From an uncultured Christensenellaceae bacterium (GTDB lineage: Bacteria > Bacillota > Clostridia > Christensenellales > CAG-314): a stretch of 64,000 nucleotides of DNA. Under the pieces are notes generated by a model. It made no database searches. It saw nothing but the letters and a program-made list of their open reading frames with translations, and was not told the origin of the DNA. The translations under genes were made by a program, and so were the position numbers. The stretch lies in the NCBI GenBank assembly GCA_910587795.1, contig CAJUNH010000002.1, positions 1 to 64,000 on the forward strand. Reading direction: 5' to 3'. Below are positions 7,019-16,066 of this stretch, piece after piece. Every line of letters starts with the position of its first letter. Position 1 is the stretch's first letter.

Positions 7019-8590
7019 CTATAACAGAGGTGCAAAAATTTTTATTACCGAACAAAACAGTCGGTACAGAGCATTGTTTTTTAACATTGTTTCGTCCATT
7101 TTAATACACTTTTCCAACGTTTCCTGTATATCTGTCTCCAAATCTTTTAAGCAATCGCAGCCGTACATCCAAACGCCGTTTTCAAAGTGATGAACAAGAC
7201 TGCGGTAATCCAAGTTAATAGTACCCACCATACCGCAGTTGCCGTCGACAAGATAACTTTTTGCATGAATAAAACCCGGCTCGTATTCGTAAATTTCCAC
7301 GCCCGCTTTCATAAGACGGGAGTAGTATGTGCGAGTCATTGCAAAAATAATTTTCTTGTCCGGTATATGCGGAGTGATTATTTTAACTTTTACGCCGCGC
7401 ATTGCCGCGTTTTCGATAGTGGAGCACAGCTCGTTATCTATAATTAAATAAGGCGTAGTAATATATGCGTAATCGGCGGCGCTGTTAAGCATATTCTGTA
7501 TTGTCAATTCTCCTATACGTTTATCGTATATAGGCTGCGGACCGTCGCCGAAAGGCACCACGTAACCGCTTGCGCCGCTTTGAGGTTCTATGTCAGGAAA
7601 ATACTGTTTTGTAGAAATACTTTTTCCTTTTACATTCATACCGTAATCCAACAAAAATAATTCCGTCAATTCCTTTACGGCAGAACCTTCCAAACGTATG
7701 CCCGTATCCTTCCAGTGCCCGAAACGCTGCCTTTTGTTGATATATTCGTCAGCAATATTTATACCGCCCGTATAGCCGACAACGCCGTCTATAACCAAAA
7801 TTTTACGATGGCTGCGATTATTAAACTCGCTGTCGGGGTTGCCTTTAAGCATTGCAAAAGTAGTTGCTTTTATTCCTTGCGCGCGTAACAGTTTTGCATA
7901 ATTGCCGGGAACTTTCATCATACTGCCGATATCGTCGTAGATAACGTACACCTCTACGCCTTCTTCTACCTTTTGCTTTAATACTTCCAAAATAGAATTC
8001 CAAAAGATGCCTTCTTCTATAATAAAGTATTCTAAAAAGATAAACTTTTTTGCCTTTTTTAAGTCCTCCATCATAGCGGGAAACATCTTGTCGCCCAGAT
8101 TAAAGTACTTAACCGAGGTGTCGGCAAACAAATGCGTATCGGCAATGCCGCACAGCATTTTGGCTTGCATTGCGGCTTGTTTATTTTCTTCAAACAGCCG
8201 TTTAAACTGCCTCTCGTCTTCATACGTGTATGCAGAGTGCAAAAAATGCTTTATACGTTTTACAAACTTTTTGCGGATTTTGCGTTGAGCAAACATAAAG
8301 TAAAGCATAAATCCCGCGACAGGCACAATAATAACCAGCAACAACCACGGTATTTTATAATCGGGTTTTGTTTCCTGCGCCACAATATGCACTACCACTA
8401 ATATCTGCACCGCAAATACCGCAATGTAGCAATACGGAAACATTATTATCAGCACGATTAACCCTGCAATAATTATAATCGTTTCCCAAACAGCCAAAAG
8501 TACCGCCAAAATATATCTAAACGGAAAATAGCCGTGTCTGCGCCGTGTATATAATAAGTCGTTAAAAACGTAAGTTTCTTTCTTTTTCAT
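7019..8590 (-). CDS. cls: Cardiolipin synthase (phospholipase D family)
   Basis: A 523-residue protein with the layout of bacterial cardiolipin synthases: two N-terminal membrane helices (about 28-70), a further hydrophobic segment at 81-100, then two PLD domains. The HKD motifs are HRKILVIDG (His261, Lys263) followed by GGINIADEY, and HAKSYLVDG (His442, Lys444) followed by GTINLDYRS. It condenses two phosphatidylglycerols, or PG with PE in some enzymes, to cardiolipin at the membrane. The length is typical. The gene follows the metallo-beta-lactamase-fold gene with a five-base gap, suggesting co-transcription. Confidence 0.93.
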   Translation of the reverse strand: MKKKETYVFNDLLYTRRRHGYFPFRYILAVLLAVWETIIIIAGLIVLIIMFPYCYIAVFAVQILVVVHIVAQETKPDYKIPWLLLVIIVPVAGFMLYFMFAQRKIRKKFVKRIKHFLHSAYTYEDERQFKRLFEENKQAAMQAKMLCGIADTHLFADTSVKYFNLGDKMFPAMMEDLKKAKKFIFLEYFIIEEGIFWNSILEVLKQKVEEGVEVYVIYDDIGSMMKVPGNYAKLLRAQGIKATTFAMLKGNPDSEFNNRSHRKILVIDGVVGYTGGINIADEYINKRQRFGHWKDTGIRLEGSAVKELTELFLLDYGMNVKGKSISTKQYFPDIEPQSGASGYVVPFGDGPQPIYDKRIGELTIQNMLNSAADYAYITTPYLIIDNELCSTIENAAMRGVKVKIITPHIPDKKIIFAMTRTYYSRLMKAGVEIYEYEPGFIHAKSYLVDGNCGMVGTINLDYRSLVHHFENGVWMYGCDCLKDLETDIQETLEKCIKMDETMLKNNALYRLFCSVIKIFAPLL

Positions 8591-8595
8591 TATGT

Positions 8596-9246
8596 TTAAT
8601 CTGTAAACGTTTGCAATACATATATTTGCGGATGCAAATTTTGCGGAACGTCTTGCAACGTCAAGCTGTCGTTTTGAATTACCTGTATTTGCCGCTTGTC
8701 AAACAGCGATAAAAATTTATCTATACCGTCCAACTTAAATTTGTGACGGTCTGTGCCGTAATGCATAGGAATAACTATTTTGGGGTTAATTCTATCCACA
8801 TACCACTTTGCCTCTTGCGCGTCAATAGTATATACACCGCCTACCGGCAAAAGCAAAACATCGCAGCCGCATATTTTACGGGCAAGTTCGTCGTCTAAGC
8901 ACCCTATGTCGCCCATATGCACCGCTTTTAATCCGTCTATACAAAACACAAACACAAGATTGCCGCCCCGCTTTGCGCCTTTTTCGCCGTCGTGATATGT
9001 AGGCAAGGTGCTTATTGCAATATCGTCGGCACAGCAGGTAACTTCGCAATCCAATACAGCGGGATTATTGATAATATTGTCCATACAATCGTGATCGTTG
9101 TGACGGTGCGATACCGTTACCGCATCGCAGCGTACTGCCGGCTTTTGCAGCCCTACCATATCCGTATTGTACGGATCGCAAACTACGGTTGTGCCCATAT
9201 CGCTAATTAATCTAAAACAAGAATGTCCCAAATACTGTATTTTCAT
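8596..9246 (-). CDS. Metallo-beta-lactamase-fold hydrolase (UPF0173-like)
   Basis: About 216 residues of a small metallo-beta-lactamase-fold protein. The zinc motif HxHxDH is SHRHNDHD near residue 50, with a further conserved His in HMGDIGCL and one in IPMHYGT. The N-terminus MKIQYLGHSCF matches the family start, so I chose the ATG at 9246; a GTG nine bases upstream (9255) lies closer to GGAG and could be used instead. It resembles the UPF0173/YtkL group of cytoplasmic hydrolases, for which no agreed substrate is known to me. It is the first gene of a probable two-gene unit with cls. Confidence 0.82.
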   Translation of the reverse strand: MKIQYLGHSCFRLISDMGTTVVCDPYNTDMVGLQKPAVRCDAVTVSHRHNDHDCMDNIINNPAVLDCEVTCCADDIAISTLPTYHDGEKGAKRGGNLVFVFCIDGLKAVHMGDIGCLDDELARKICGCDVLLLPVGGVYTIDAQEAKWYVDRINPKIVIPMHYGTDRHKFKLDGIDKFLSLFDKRQIQVIQNDSLTLQDVPQNLHPQIYVLQTFTD

Positions 9247-9349
9247 TCTGCCCACCGTTCTCCTTTTGTTTAATTGTACGATACATAGCTTAAAACTTTA
9301 TTAATTTTATACCGTACATAAATTTACCTATGTCAAATATTATTTTTAT

Positions 9350-9610
9350 CGAGATACAACGTAATTAAACACAGTTCGAACCGTCAAATCCCTTTAATTG
9401 CTTAATTATATCGTAAAACAACTATATTAAATCCAACAAATTATGGTAAGCCTTTTACGATGTAATTAAAACCGGATAAATCCAATTAGACCCGATTGGC
9501 TGCTTAATTATATCGAAAACAACGACGTTAAGTTAATAATTTACGGTATAATTAAAAACGTAAAATTCAGTTATAACCGAATTAGTTGCCCGATTATAGT
9601 TTGTTTAATG
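9350..9610. repeat. Imperfect tandem repeat, about 100 bp units
   Basis: Three loosely related units are visible. Unit 1 carries TTTAATTGCTTAATTATATCG followed by TAAAACAAC. Unit 2 carries GATTGGCTGCTTAATTATATCG in part, followed by AAAACAACG. Unit 3 carries GAATTAGTTGCCCGATTATAG. Each is preceded by GTAATTAAA or ATAATTAAAA. No reading frame is supported. Around it, the gene-free stretch 9256-9966 holds only AT-rich DNA and the promoter of the next gene. Confidence 0.5.
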
Positions 9611-9891
9611 ACGCTAAAAGTATCTGTTTATTTGCTGCAAATTGCAAAAATTAACATTGCACTGCATTAAAAGCGGATTATACGTTAAAGCAAAAAACCG
9701 ACAAGTAACATTTTTTATTTACAACTTTTTTGCATTACATAGCAAAAATCGTTGTTAATACACCGTTTTTTTATTATTTTAATAAACAAATCGATTACAA
9801 TATATTTTAATCCAAATAAATTCCCGTTGTCAATAGATATTATTGATTGAACAAAATTTTAAAAAAGGTAGATTTTTTTACAAAGATTTGG

Positions 9892-9897
9892 TATAAT
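9892..9897 (+). promoter_or_regulatory. Probable -10 element for the dehydrogenase-like gene
   Basis: TGGTATAATA contains a perfect TATAAT and lies about 70 bases before the start codon at 9967. The -35 region is poor, so this call rests on the -10 alone. Confidence 0.45.
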
Positions 9898-9966
9898 ATA
9901 AACGTCTATAAAATTTGGCACGTTATAGATTTTTGCGGAACGCAGTATGCGACGCGCGGAGGTTAT

Positions 9967-10980
9967 ATGAAAGCCTGGATTTTGGAAGAACCTAAAAAGT
10001 TACGCTTGCAGGAATTTGGTCCTACGGCGCTGATCGAAAACAAAGTAAAGGTCAAAATCGAAGAAGTTTTATTTTCTTCTACCGATTACGACATTTACAG
10101 CGGAGCGTCTAAGCGCACATACCCGTTTATATTCGGCAGAAACGCCGTCGGCGCGGTATCGGAGTTAGGCGATAAAAATTCTACTTTACTGCAAAAGCTG
10201 GACAGAGTGGTAATAGAGCCGTACATACCCTGCGACGGCTGCGACGAATGCCGCGACGGCAACTATCAGGACTGCTCTAACATGCAGGAACTGGGACACA
10301 ACTGTAACGGTTTGCTGCAAAACTTTATAGATTTGCCCTATGCGCTGTTGTATAAACTGCCCGACAAACTGTCCAACGAAAAAGCGCTGTTTGTATCGTA
10401 CGTGGCGTTTTGCTTAAATATCGTAGATTCGCTTAATCTGGAAAAAGGCAGACATATTGCGATATTTTCCTCTACCAAGACGGGCTTAATACTTGCGCAG
10501 CTTGTAGCGTATTATCAGGCGGTGCCGGTATTTATCAGCAATAAGGACGAGCTGTTGGACATAGCGCGCGACTTAGGAGTGTTTTACTGCTTTAATCCCG
10601 AAAAGACCGACGTCGAACACGAAATTTTGATGATTACCGGCGGACGTATGTGCAGCGAGTTGGTTTATTTCAGCGACAGCGACTTTAAAATGAAAGACGT
10701 ATATAACGCGGCGGCGGTAAACGCAAATATTTGCCTTGCGGGATATTCCAACAAGGACAGCAACCTGTCCGTTGCGCAGATATGTCAAAAGCATTTAAAA
10801 ATATTTGGAGTATATAACGGCGCGGGAAATTTCTCTTCCGCTATCAACCTGCTTGTAACCAACACCGTAAACGTAGATATTTTTATAGGAGACGTAATAA
10901 ACTTTTCCACTCTCGATAAAGAAATATCGTCCGTTACCCCCGAAGACCTGATGCTAAAATCTAAAATTATTAAGGTCTAG
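9967..10980 (+). CDS. Zinc-type medium-chain dehydrogenase homologue lacking catalytic zinc ligands
   Basis: A 337-residue protein with the alcohol dehydrogenase GroES-like and Rossmann domains. The structural zinc loop is intact: Cys89, Cys92, Cys95 and Cys103. The catalytic zinc site is not. The usual Cys in the CGSD motif is Ser37 (SSTDYDIYSG), and the usual GHE reads GRN (residues 57-59). The Rossmann segment is also unusual, with IFSSTKTGLILAQL in place of a GxGxxG loop. It is therefore unlikely to be a normal zinc alcohol or sugar-alcohol dehydrogenase. The start is set by GGAGG seven bases before the ATG at 9967; a longer upstream frame overlaps the promoter and is rejected. Confidence 0.82.
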   Translation: MKAWILEEPKKLRLQEFGPTALIENKVKVKIEEVLFSSTDYDIYSGASKRTYPFIFGRNAVGAVSELGDKNSTLLQKLDRVVIEPYIPCDGCDECRDGNYQDCSNMQELGHNCNGLLQNFIDLPYALLYKLPDKLSNEKALFVSYVAFCLNIVDSLNLEKGRHIAIFSSTKTGLILAQLVAYYQAVPVFISNKDELLDIARDLGVFYCFNPEKTDVEHEILMITGGRMCSELVYFSDSDFKMKDVYNAAAVNANICLAGYSNKDSNLSVAQICQKHLKIFGVYNGAGNFSSAINLLVTNTVNVDIFIGDVINFSTLDKEISSVTPEDLMLKSKIIKV

Positions 10981-11109
10981 CGGCAAATTTATTGTTTTAA
11001 AATTAAACGATTAAATTGATTTAACGGAGTACGACAGTATTCAATTGCGTCGTATCGCGCTAAAAGTATTTATTTTGTTTAAACATAATTTGTGTACGAT
11101 ATAGTTTAA

Positions 11110-11146
11110 AACGCTTTCAAAGTATCAACTTGAAAGCGTTTTTTTT
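11110..11146 (+). terminator. Intrinsic terminator
   Basis: AACGCTTTCAA pairs with TTGAAAGCGTT and is followed by an eight-T run. It ends the transcript of the dehydrogenase-like gene about 130 bases after its stop. Confidence 0.92.
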
Positions 11147-11262
11147 ACACTGTTTAAAAAATTACGCATATAAAAATCCGCAACAGCATACCTACCGTTG
11201 CGGATAATATTATATTAAAATATTTACTGCATATACTGCAAATTGATATTAATTGGCGAGTA

Positions 11263-12168
11263 CTATTTAACTTTATCCGCATACAGCGCGGCGGAAAAGC
11301 CCGCTACTGCGCCGTCGCCCACCGCAGTTGTACATTGACGCACAAGCTTGGTACGGCAGTCGCCGGCGGCAAAAATCCCCTCGCAGCTTGTTTTGCAATC
11401 TTCGCCTGCTAATATATAACCTCTTTTATCCAATTTGACTACGTTTGCAAATATTTCGTTGTGGGGTTGTTGACCTATCGCAACAAACACTGCGTCTACG
11501 TCGACATAAGTTATTGCTCCGTCCGTATCTTTATACGCAACACCCTTAACATTATCGTCGCCCACCACGTCCGTAACCGTAACGTCGGTTGTCCATTCTA
11601 TCTTACCGTTATTGACTATTCTGTCCGTTAGCTCCTTATCACAGAACAATTTATCCAGCATTGTAAGCATATACACTTTATTGCACAGCTCCGCCAAAAA
11701 CAACGCATACTGCGCCGCCGAGTTTCCGTCGCCTACAACGCACACCGTTTTATTTTTATAAAATGCGCCGTCGCATACCGCGCAATAACACACGCCTTTT
11801 CCCTCAAATTGTTCGGCAGAAGCAACAGGCAGTTTTTTGTGGGATACGCCTGTAGAAAGCACTACCGATTTGGTAAAATACGATCCGTACTCGGTTGTTA
11901 CCGTAAAACCGTTTTCTGCGATCTCCACCGCAGCCGTACCCATATCGAATTCCACTCCGTGAGAAATTGCCTGTTCAAACATATTATCCGCAAGGCGCGC
12001 GCCCGCTATTTCGTTTACAGAAGGAAAATTTTCTACCCGCGGCGCGGTTGCAATCTGTCCGCCGAAAGCATTTTGCTCTAAAATAAGAGTGCTTTTGCCT
12101 GCGCGTGCGGCGTAAAGCGATGCGGTAAGCCCCGCAGGTCCTCCGCCTATTATTATAACGTCGTACAT
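11263..12168 (-). CDS. trxB: Thioredoxin-disulfide reductase TrxB
   Basis: A 301-residue FAD flavoprotein of the low-molecular-weight thioredoxin reductase class. Seen are the FAD motif GGGPAGLTAS (8-17), the redox pair CAVC (Cys129, Cys132), the pyridine nucleotide motif GDGNSA and the C-terminal FAAGDC. It passes electrons from NAD(P)H to thioredoxin-like proteins. It starts 16 bases after nrdD, whose product carries its own CPNC redoxin domain, so it probably recharges that domain directly. No separate thioredoxin gene is present in the window. Confidence 0.95.
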   Translation of the reverse strand: MYDVIIIGGGPAGLTASLYAARAGKSTLILEQNAFGGQIATAPRVENFPSVNEIAGARLADNMFEQAISHGVEFDMGTAAVEIAENGFTVTTEYGSYFTKSVVLSTGVSHKKLPVASAEQFEGKGVCYCAVCDGAFYKNKTVCVVGDGNSAAQYALFLAELCNKVYMLTMLDKLFCDKELTDRIVNNGKIEWTTDVTVTDVVGDDNVKGVAYKDTDGAITYVDVDAVFVAIGQQPHNEIFANVVKLDKRGYILAGEDCKTSCEGIFAAGDCRTKLVRQCTTAVGDGAVAGFSAALYADKVK

Positions 12169-12184
12169 TCTGCCTCGCTTTTAT

Positions 12185-14548
12185 TTACTTTGTAGTTTCT
12201 ATATATTTGCGTACGTTAGACGCATTTTCGTATACGGCATAGCTATCGCCGTCCGCAACTATTAAAGTAGGAGTTAATTTTATATCAAACTTTTTGGACA
12301 AGTCGGCATGATCCATAGCGTTTATTACTTCCACGTCGATATGTTCCTTATTAAGCATAATTTCCGCCATTTTGCAGTTGGGGCAGTTATCCTGAACGAA
12401 CAGCATCGGGCGTACTACGCACACTTCCGCTTTTTGTTCTTCCGTCTCGGTAGGCATTAGGCACTTTTTAAGCACACTGCTTTGCGGAGTGTATTCCTTA
12501 CGCTCTTTCCATTCCTGCGCTTTACCGTCGTTCCAGTTTTGTATGGGACGGTAATAGCCGGTAATACGGCTGTAAACTTCGGTTTTTTTGCGGCACTTGG
12601 GACACTCGTAAACTTCGCCCTTAATGTAGCCGTGATCCTGACATACGGAATACGTAGGCGACATTGTGTAGTAGGGAAGTTTATAGTTTTCCGCAATGGT
12701 ACGCACAAGTTTCATTGCCGACTTCCAGTTAGGCAGACGTTCGCCCAAGAAAGCATGGAACACGGTGCCGCTTGTATACAGCGTTTGCAACTCGTCCTGA
12801 ATATCCAACGCGTCAAACACATCGCTTGTAAAGCTTACGGGCAGGTGCGAGCTGTTTGTATAGTACGGCGTTTCGCCTTTTTTACTGGCAAAAATCATAT
12901 CGGGATACAGCTTTTGGTCGTGCTTTGCCAAACGGTAAGAAGTACTTTCGGCAGGGGTTGCCTCCAAATTATACAAATCGCCGTATTTTTCCTGATAGTC
13001 CGATAACCTTTCGCGCATGTGGTTAAGTACGTTTTGCGTAAACTTTTGCGCGCGTACGTCCGTCATATCGCAAGCCAACCAACTGGCGTTAAGGCAGGCT
13101 TCGTTCATACCCACAAGACCGATTGTGGAAAAGTGATTATCGAACGAACCCAAATAGCGTTTTGTGTAAGGATACAAACCCGCTTCCATAAGCTTTGTGA
13201 CGGTAGTACGTTTAATTTTGAGAGAACGCGCGGATATATCCATCATTTTGTCTAAACGTTCGTAAAATTCGTTTTCGTTTTTGGACAAATACGCCAAACG
13301 TGGCATGTTGATAGTAACAACGCCTATCGAACCGGTGCTTTCGCCGCTGCCGAAAAATCCGCCGCTCTTTTTGCGGAGTTCACGCAAGTCCAAACGCAAA
13401 CGGCAGCACATACTGCGTACGTCGCTGGGCTGCATATCGCTGTTGATGTAATTGCTAAAATACGGAGTCCCGTATTTTGCCGTCATTTCGAATAAAAGTT
13501 TATTATTTTCCGTCTCGCTCCAATCAAAATCTCTGGTTATGGAATACGTGGGAATAGGATACTGGAAACCGCGTCCGTTGTAGTCGCCTTCGATCATCGT
13601 TTCGATAAAGGCTCTGTTTACCATGTCCATTTCCTTTTTGCAATCGCGATAGCAGAAATCCGCTTCTTTACCGCCGATTATGCAGCGTAGGTTTGCCAAA
13701 TCGTCGGGAACCGTCCAGTCTAGCGTGATGTTGGAAAACGGAGCCTGCGTACCCCAACGGCTGGGGGTATTTACACCGTAGATAAACGACTCTATGCACT
13801 TTTTAACTTGATCGTAAGTCATATTGTCCGCTTTTACAAAGGGGGCAAGATACGTATCGAAAGAGCTGAACGCCTGCGCGCCCGCCCATTCGTTTTGCAT
13901 TATGCCCAAAAAGTTTACCATTTGGTTGCAAAGCGTGGCAAGGTGCTTAGCGGGCGCAGAGGTAATTTTGCCGGGAACGCCGCCCAAACCTTCCTGTATC
14001 AGCTGCTTTAACGACCAACCCGCGCAGTAACCCGTAAGCATACTAAGATCGTGCAGGTGGATTGCCGCAGTGCGGTGAGCCTCGGCAATTTCGTCATCGT
14101 AAATTTCGCTAAGCCAGTAATTTGCTGTAATTGCCCCGCTGTTGGACAAAATAAGTCCGCCTACGGAATATGTTACGGTGCTGTTTTCCTTAACGCGCCA
14201 GTCGGCAATTTTCAAATAATTATCCACTACGCTTTTGTAGTCCAAAATGGTTTCGCCTACGTTGCGGACGTTTTCGTGCTTTTTGCGGTATAAAATGTAT
14301 GCCTTTGCAACTTCTACATAGCCTGCTTGTATCAATACCGTTTCTACACTGTCCTGAATATCCTCTACCGAAACAACCCCGTCCTTAACCTTATCCATAA
14401 AATCGCTTGTTACCTTTAACGCCAACAAATCGATAACGTCGGGGTTAAACGGCTTGTTCTGCCCTTCAAAAGCGGCTGTGATAGCCTTTGTGATTTTGGA
14501 AAGATTAAACTCGATAACTTGACCGTTTCTCTTACGTACTTGATACAT
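12185..14548 (-). CDS. nrdD: Anaerobic ribonucleoside-triphosphate reductase with fused redoxin domain
   Basis: A 787-residue class III ribonucleotide reductase. An ATP-cone occupies about residues 1-95. The ten-stranded glycyl-radical core follows, with a Cys-rich zinc region (YECPKCRKK) and the radical site RITGYYRP near Gly664. A glutaredoxin/thioredoxin-like domain with the pair CPNC (722-725) is fused to the C-terminus (about 713-787). Known class III enzymes take electrons either from formate or from redoxins. The fused domain, plus trxB immediately downstream, points to the redoxin type. No nrdG activase gene lies nearby, so activation must come from elsewhere. Two NrdR boxes lie upstream. 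Confidence 0.95.
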   Translation of the reverse strand: MYQVRKRNGQVIEFNLSKITKAITAAFEGQNKPFNPDVIDLLALKVTSDFMDKVKDGVVSVEDIQDSVETVLIQAGYVEVAKAYILYRKKHENVRNVGETILDYKSVVDNYLKIADWRVKENSTVTYSVGGLILSNSGAITANYWLSEIYDDEIAEAHRTAAIHLHDLSMLTGYCAGWSLKQLIQEGLGGVPGKITSAPAKHLATLCNQMVNFLGIMQNEWAGAQAFSSFDTYLAPFVKADNMTYDQVKKCIESFIYGVNTPSRWGTQAPFSNITLDWTVPDDLANLRCIIGGKEADFCYRDCKKEMDMVNRAFIETMIEGDYNGRGFQYPIPTYSITRDFDWSETENNKLLFEMTAKYGTPYFSNYINSDMQPSDVRSMCCRLRLDLRELRKKSGGFFGSGESTGSIGVVTINMPRLAYLSKNENEFYERLDKMMDISARSLKIKRTTVTKLMEAGLYPYTKRYLGSFDNHFSTIGLVGMNEACLNASWLACDMTDVRAQKFTQNVLNHMRERLSDYQEKYGDLYNLEATPAESTSYRLAKHDQKLYPDMIFASKKGETPYYTNSSHLPVSFTSDVFDALDIQDELQTLYTSGTVFHAFLGERLPNWKSAMKLVRTIAENYKLPYYTMSPTYSVCQDHGYIKGEVYECPKCRKKTEVYSRITGYYRPIQNWNDGKAQEWKERKEYTPQSSVLKKCLMPTETEEQKAEVCVVRPMLFVQDNCPNCKMAEIMLNKEHIDVEVINAMDHADLSKKFDIKLTPTLIVADGDSYAVYENASNVRKYIETTK

Positions 14549-14618
14549 CTTTTGATCCTCCTGAGACTATTTTTGACTTACTTTTTTACTTTGCTCCAAA
14601 TTTGCGGTGCCTCACTAT

Positions 14619-14646
14619 TGTATAATAAGGTATTGTTGTTTGTCAA
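14619..14646 (-). promoter_or_regulatory. nrdD promoter
   Basis: On the minus strand TTGACA (14646-14641) and TATACA (14624-14619) are separated by 16 bases, about 70 bases before the nrdD start codon. The -35 hexamer lies nine bases downstream of the first NrdR box. Confidence 0.8.
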
Positions 14647-14654
14647 GGCTTAAA

Positions 14655-14702
14655 ACACAATATATTGTGTTATTTTTTTATTTTTAACACAATATGTGGT
14701 AT
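14655..14702 (-). promoter_or_regulatory. Pair of NrdR boxes upstream of nrdD
   Basis: ACACAATATATTGTGT (14655-14670) is a perfect palindrome and an essentially ideal NrdR box. A second, imperfect box, ACACAATATGTGGTAT, follows at 14687-14702. Their starts are 32 bases apart, about three helical turns, which is the usual NrdR pairing. They sit just upstream of the -35 element, so NrdR with (d)ATP should repress nrdD and trxB. Confidence 0.92.
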
Positions 14703-15417
14703 GCGTGGCATAGTGTTTTGTCTGGCATAGAAATAAAAAAATATGAAAAACAAAGAGGCATATTGTAATATTTATAACGAACGTTGTTCAGTACAGGCAA
14801 ATAAAAACCAACTCCTAACAGCACCGATTTATATTCGCTGCTATCAGTTCTTTATGTAAGAATTCAAATATAATTATACGTAAAAAAATTATATTCGTAA
14901 TTTAACAAAGCACGATTATTTTTTTTACATCGTAAAACGGCCGATTGTAATTTACCGATAATGACAGCATTGTTTTAAGATATAAATATACGCTTAACAA
15001 AACCTATCGGTTTTGTCCGTATTGCGTATACGCATTGCTTTTTAAGCAAAACGGCTTAGCACACACTATATAATTTCTTACACTGCCGCAGTCCATAATA
15101 CGATGTATAAACGAACGATTAGAGGAAAATTGTTATATATAAATATTTTTTAAAAACAATTATTAAATACTGAACCAAAGCAAATTTATACCAACAAGCT
15201 ACAGCCGCATTTAAAACCGTCGTTACGCATACGTAATTAATTGCGTAGTCTATTTTGTACCGTTAGGTTGCTGCTTGTTAACCTTCACCCACCCAAAGCC
15301 GCATTATAAATTTTTTTCACTAATCGTAATACGATGTAATGATTTGTTTTTATAGTGAAGGTTTGATCGAATACGTGATAAAGAAAAAAATAGAGCTTAG
15401 TGATATTTTGTAAAAGA
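14703..15417. other. AT-rich gene-free stretch
   Basis: No reading frame of convincing quality and no recognisable RNA gene is visible on either strand. The composition is strongly AT-biased, with scattered short inverted repeats such as AGCACCGATTTATATTCGCTGCT. It may hold 5' regulatory DNA for nrdD beyond the NrdR boxes. Confidence 0.4.
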
Positions 15418-15515
15418 AAAAAGACGAGTCGGTAAACTCATCTTTTTTCATCATGAAGAAGAGAGGAAGTTTTTTGACCGTTTGATAAGTCAAAAACACA
15501 AAATGATATAAAAAC
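15418..15515 (-). ncRNA. Candidate small RNA of about 95 nt
   Basis: On the minus strand a promoter (TTGACT, 16 bases, TATACT at 15527-15522) is followed about 75-95 bases later by a terminator: GATGAGT and ACTCGTC pair, then TTTTTTCTTTT. A second hairpin, TTGACTTATCAAACGGTCAA, lies between them. The nearest gene on this strand starts some 870 bases further on, so this is not an obvious attenuator. The short ATG frame inside it runs through the terminator and lacks a ribosome site. Confidence 0.5.
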
Positions 15516-15521
15516 AATAAC

Positions 15522-15549
15522 AGTATATCACGCTTACAAAAAAAGTCAA
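15522..15549 (-). promoter_or_regulatory. Promoter of the candidate small RNA
   Basis: TTGACT (15549-15544) and TATACT (15527-15522), spacing 16, on the minus strand. The stretch from here to 15978 on the plus strand shows no gene. Confidence 0.6.
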
Positions 15550-15978
15550 TACAGAATTTTAAATTTTACATAAAAAATTAGATAATACCATTAAATTTTT
15601 TCATAGAATTACTTTTCGGTAAATACTGCTTGTCATCAAGAGATGCCTTTTATTATTTTGTATAAAACAACGGCTATAATGTTTTATAATTTGATATAAT
15701 AATGGTTTTAAGAAATTATTAAAGTATAATAAAAACAAATATAAATAATACGTTCTAAAAAAATCACCCTTTTTTGTTAATTATTTTTGAAAACAATAGT
15801 CAAACATATTTAAATGCTTTTTTTAGTTTCCTGCATTTACGATTACTTCGCTATTACTGTCGGCGCCTAAAATTATAAAGAAATAAATAATAAACGGTAT
15901 TTTTATATAAGATTACGCAACTGCACTGTGTTTTGCTAAGTTGCTAAACTATTTTGCAAAAAAGTTTTGCGTATATTG

Positions 15979-16007
15979 TTGACAAGTTTGCGTTTATTTG
16001 ATATGAT
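15979..16007 (+). promoter_or_regulatory. Promoter of the tRNA-Met/Glu/Val cluster
   Basis: TTGACA (15979-15984) and TATGAT (16002-16007) are separated by exactly 17 bases. The first tRNA begins 60 bases downstream. Confidence 0.85.
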
Positions 16008-16066
16008 AATTAAGCTTTTGACAGCGTAGAGGCGTTAATGCCTGCGAATTGTCGGGAAAGCGATGT

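Noticed and set aside
9847..9966. An N-terminal extension of the dehydrogenase-like gene
   Set aside because: The extra 40 codons cover the TATAAT box and lack a ribosome site; GGAGG lies directly before the ATG at 9967.
14703..15417. A possible SRP-like core on the minus strand near 15270-15300 (GAAGGTTAACAAGCAGC)
   Set aside because: The match is limited to a few bases, the apical tetraloop and flanking helices are missing, and no promoter or terminator frames it.
15360..15462. A short minus-strand ATG frame of about 34 codons
   Set aside because: It has no ribosome site and runs through a strong terminator hairpin; the small-RNA reading explains the region better.
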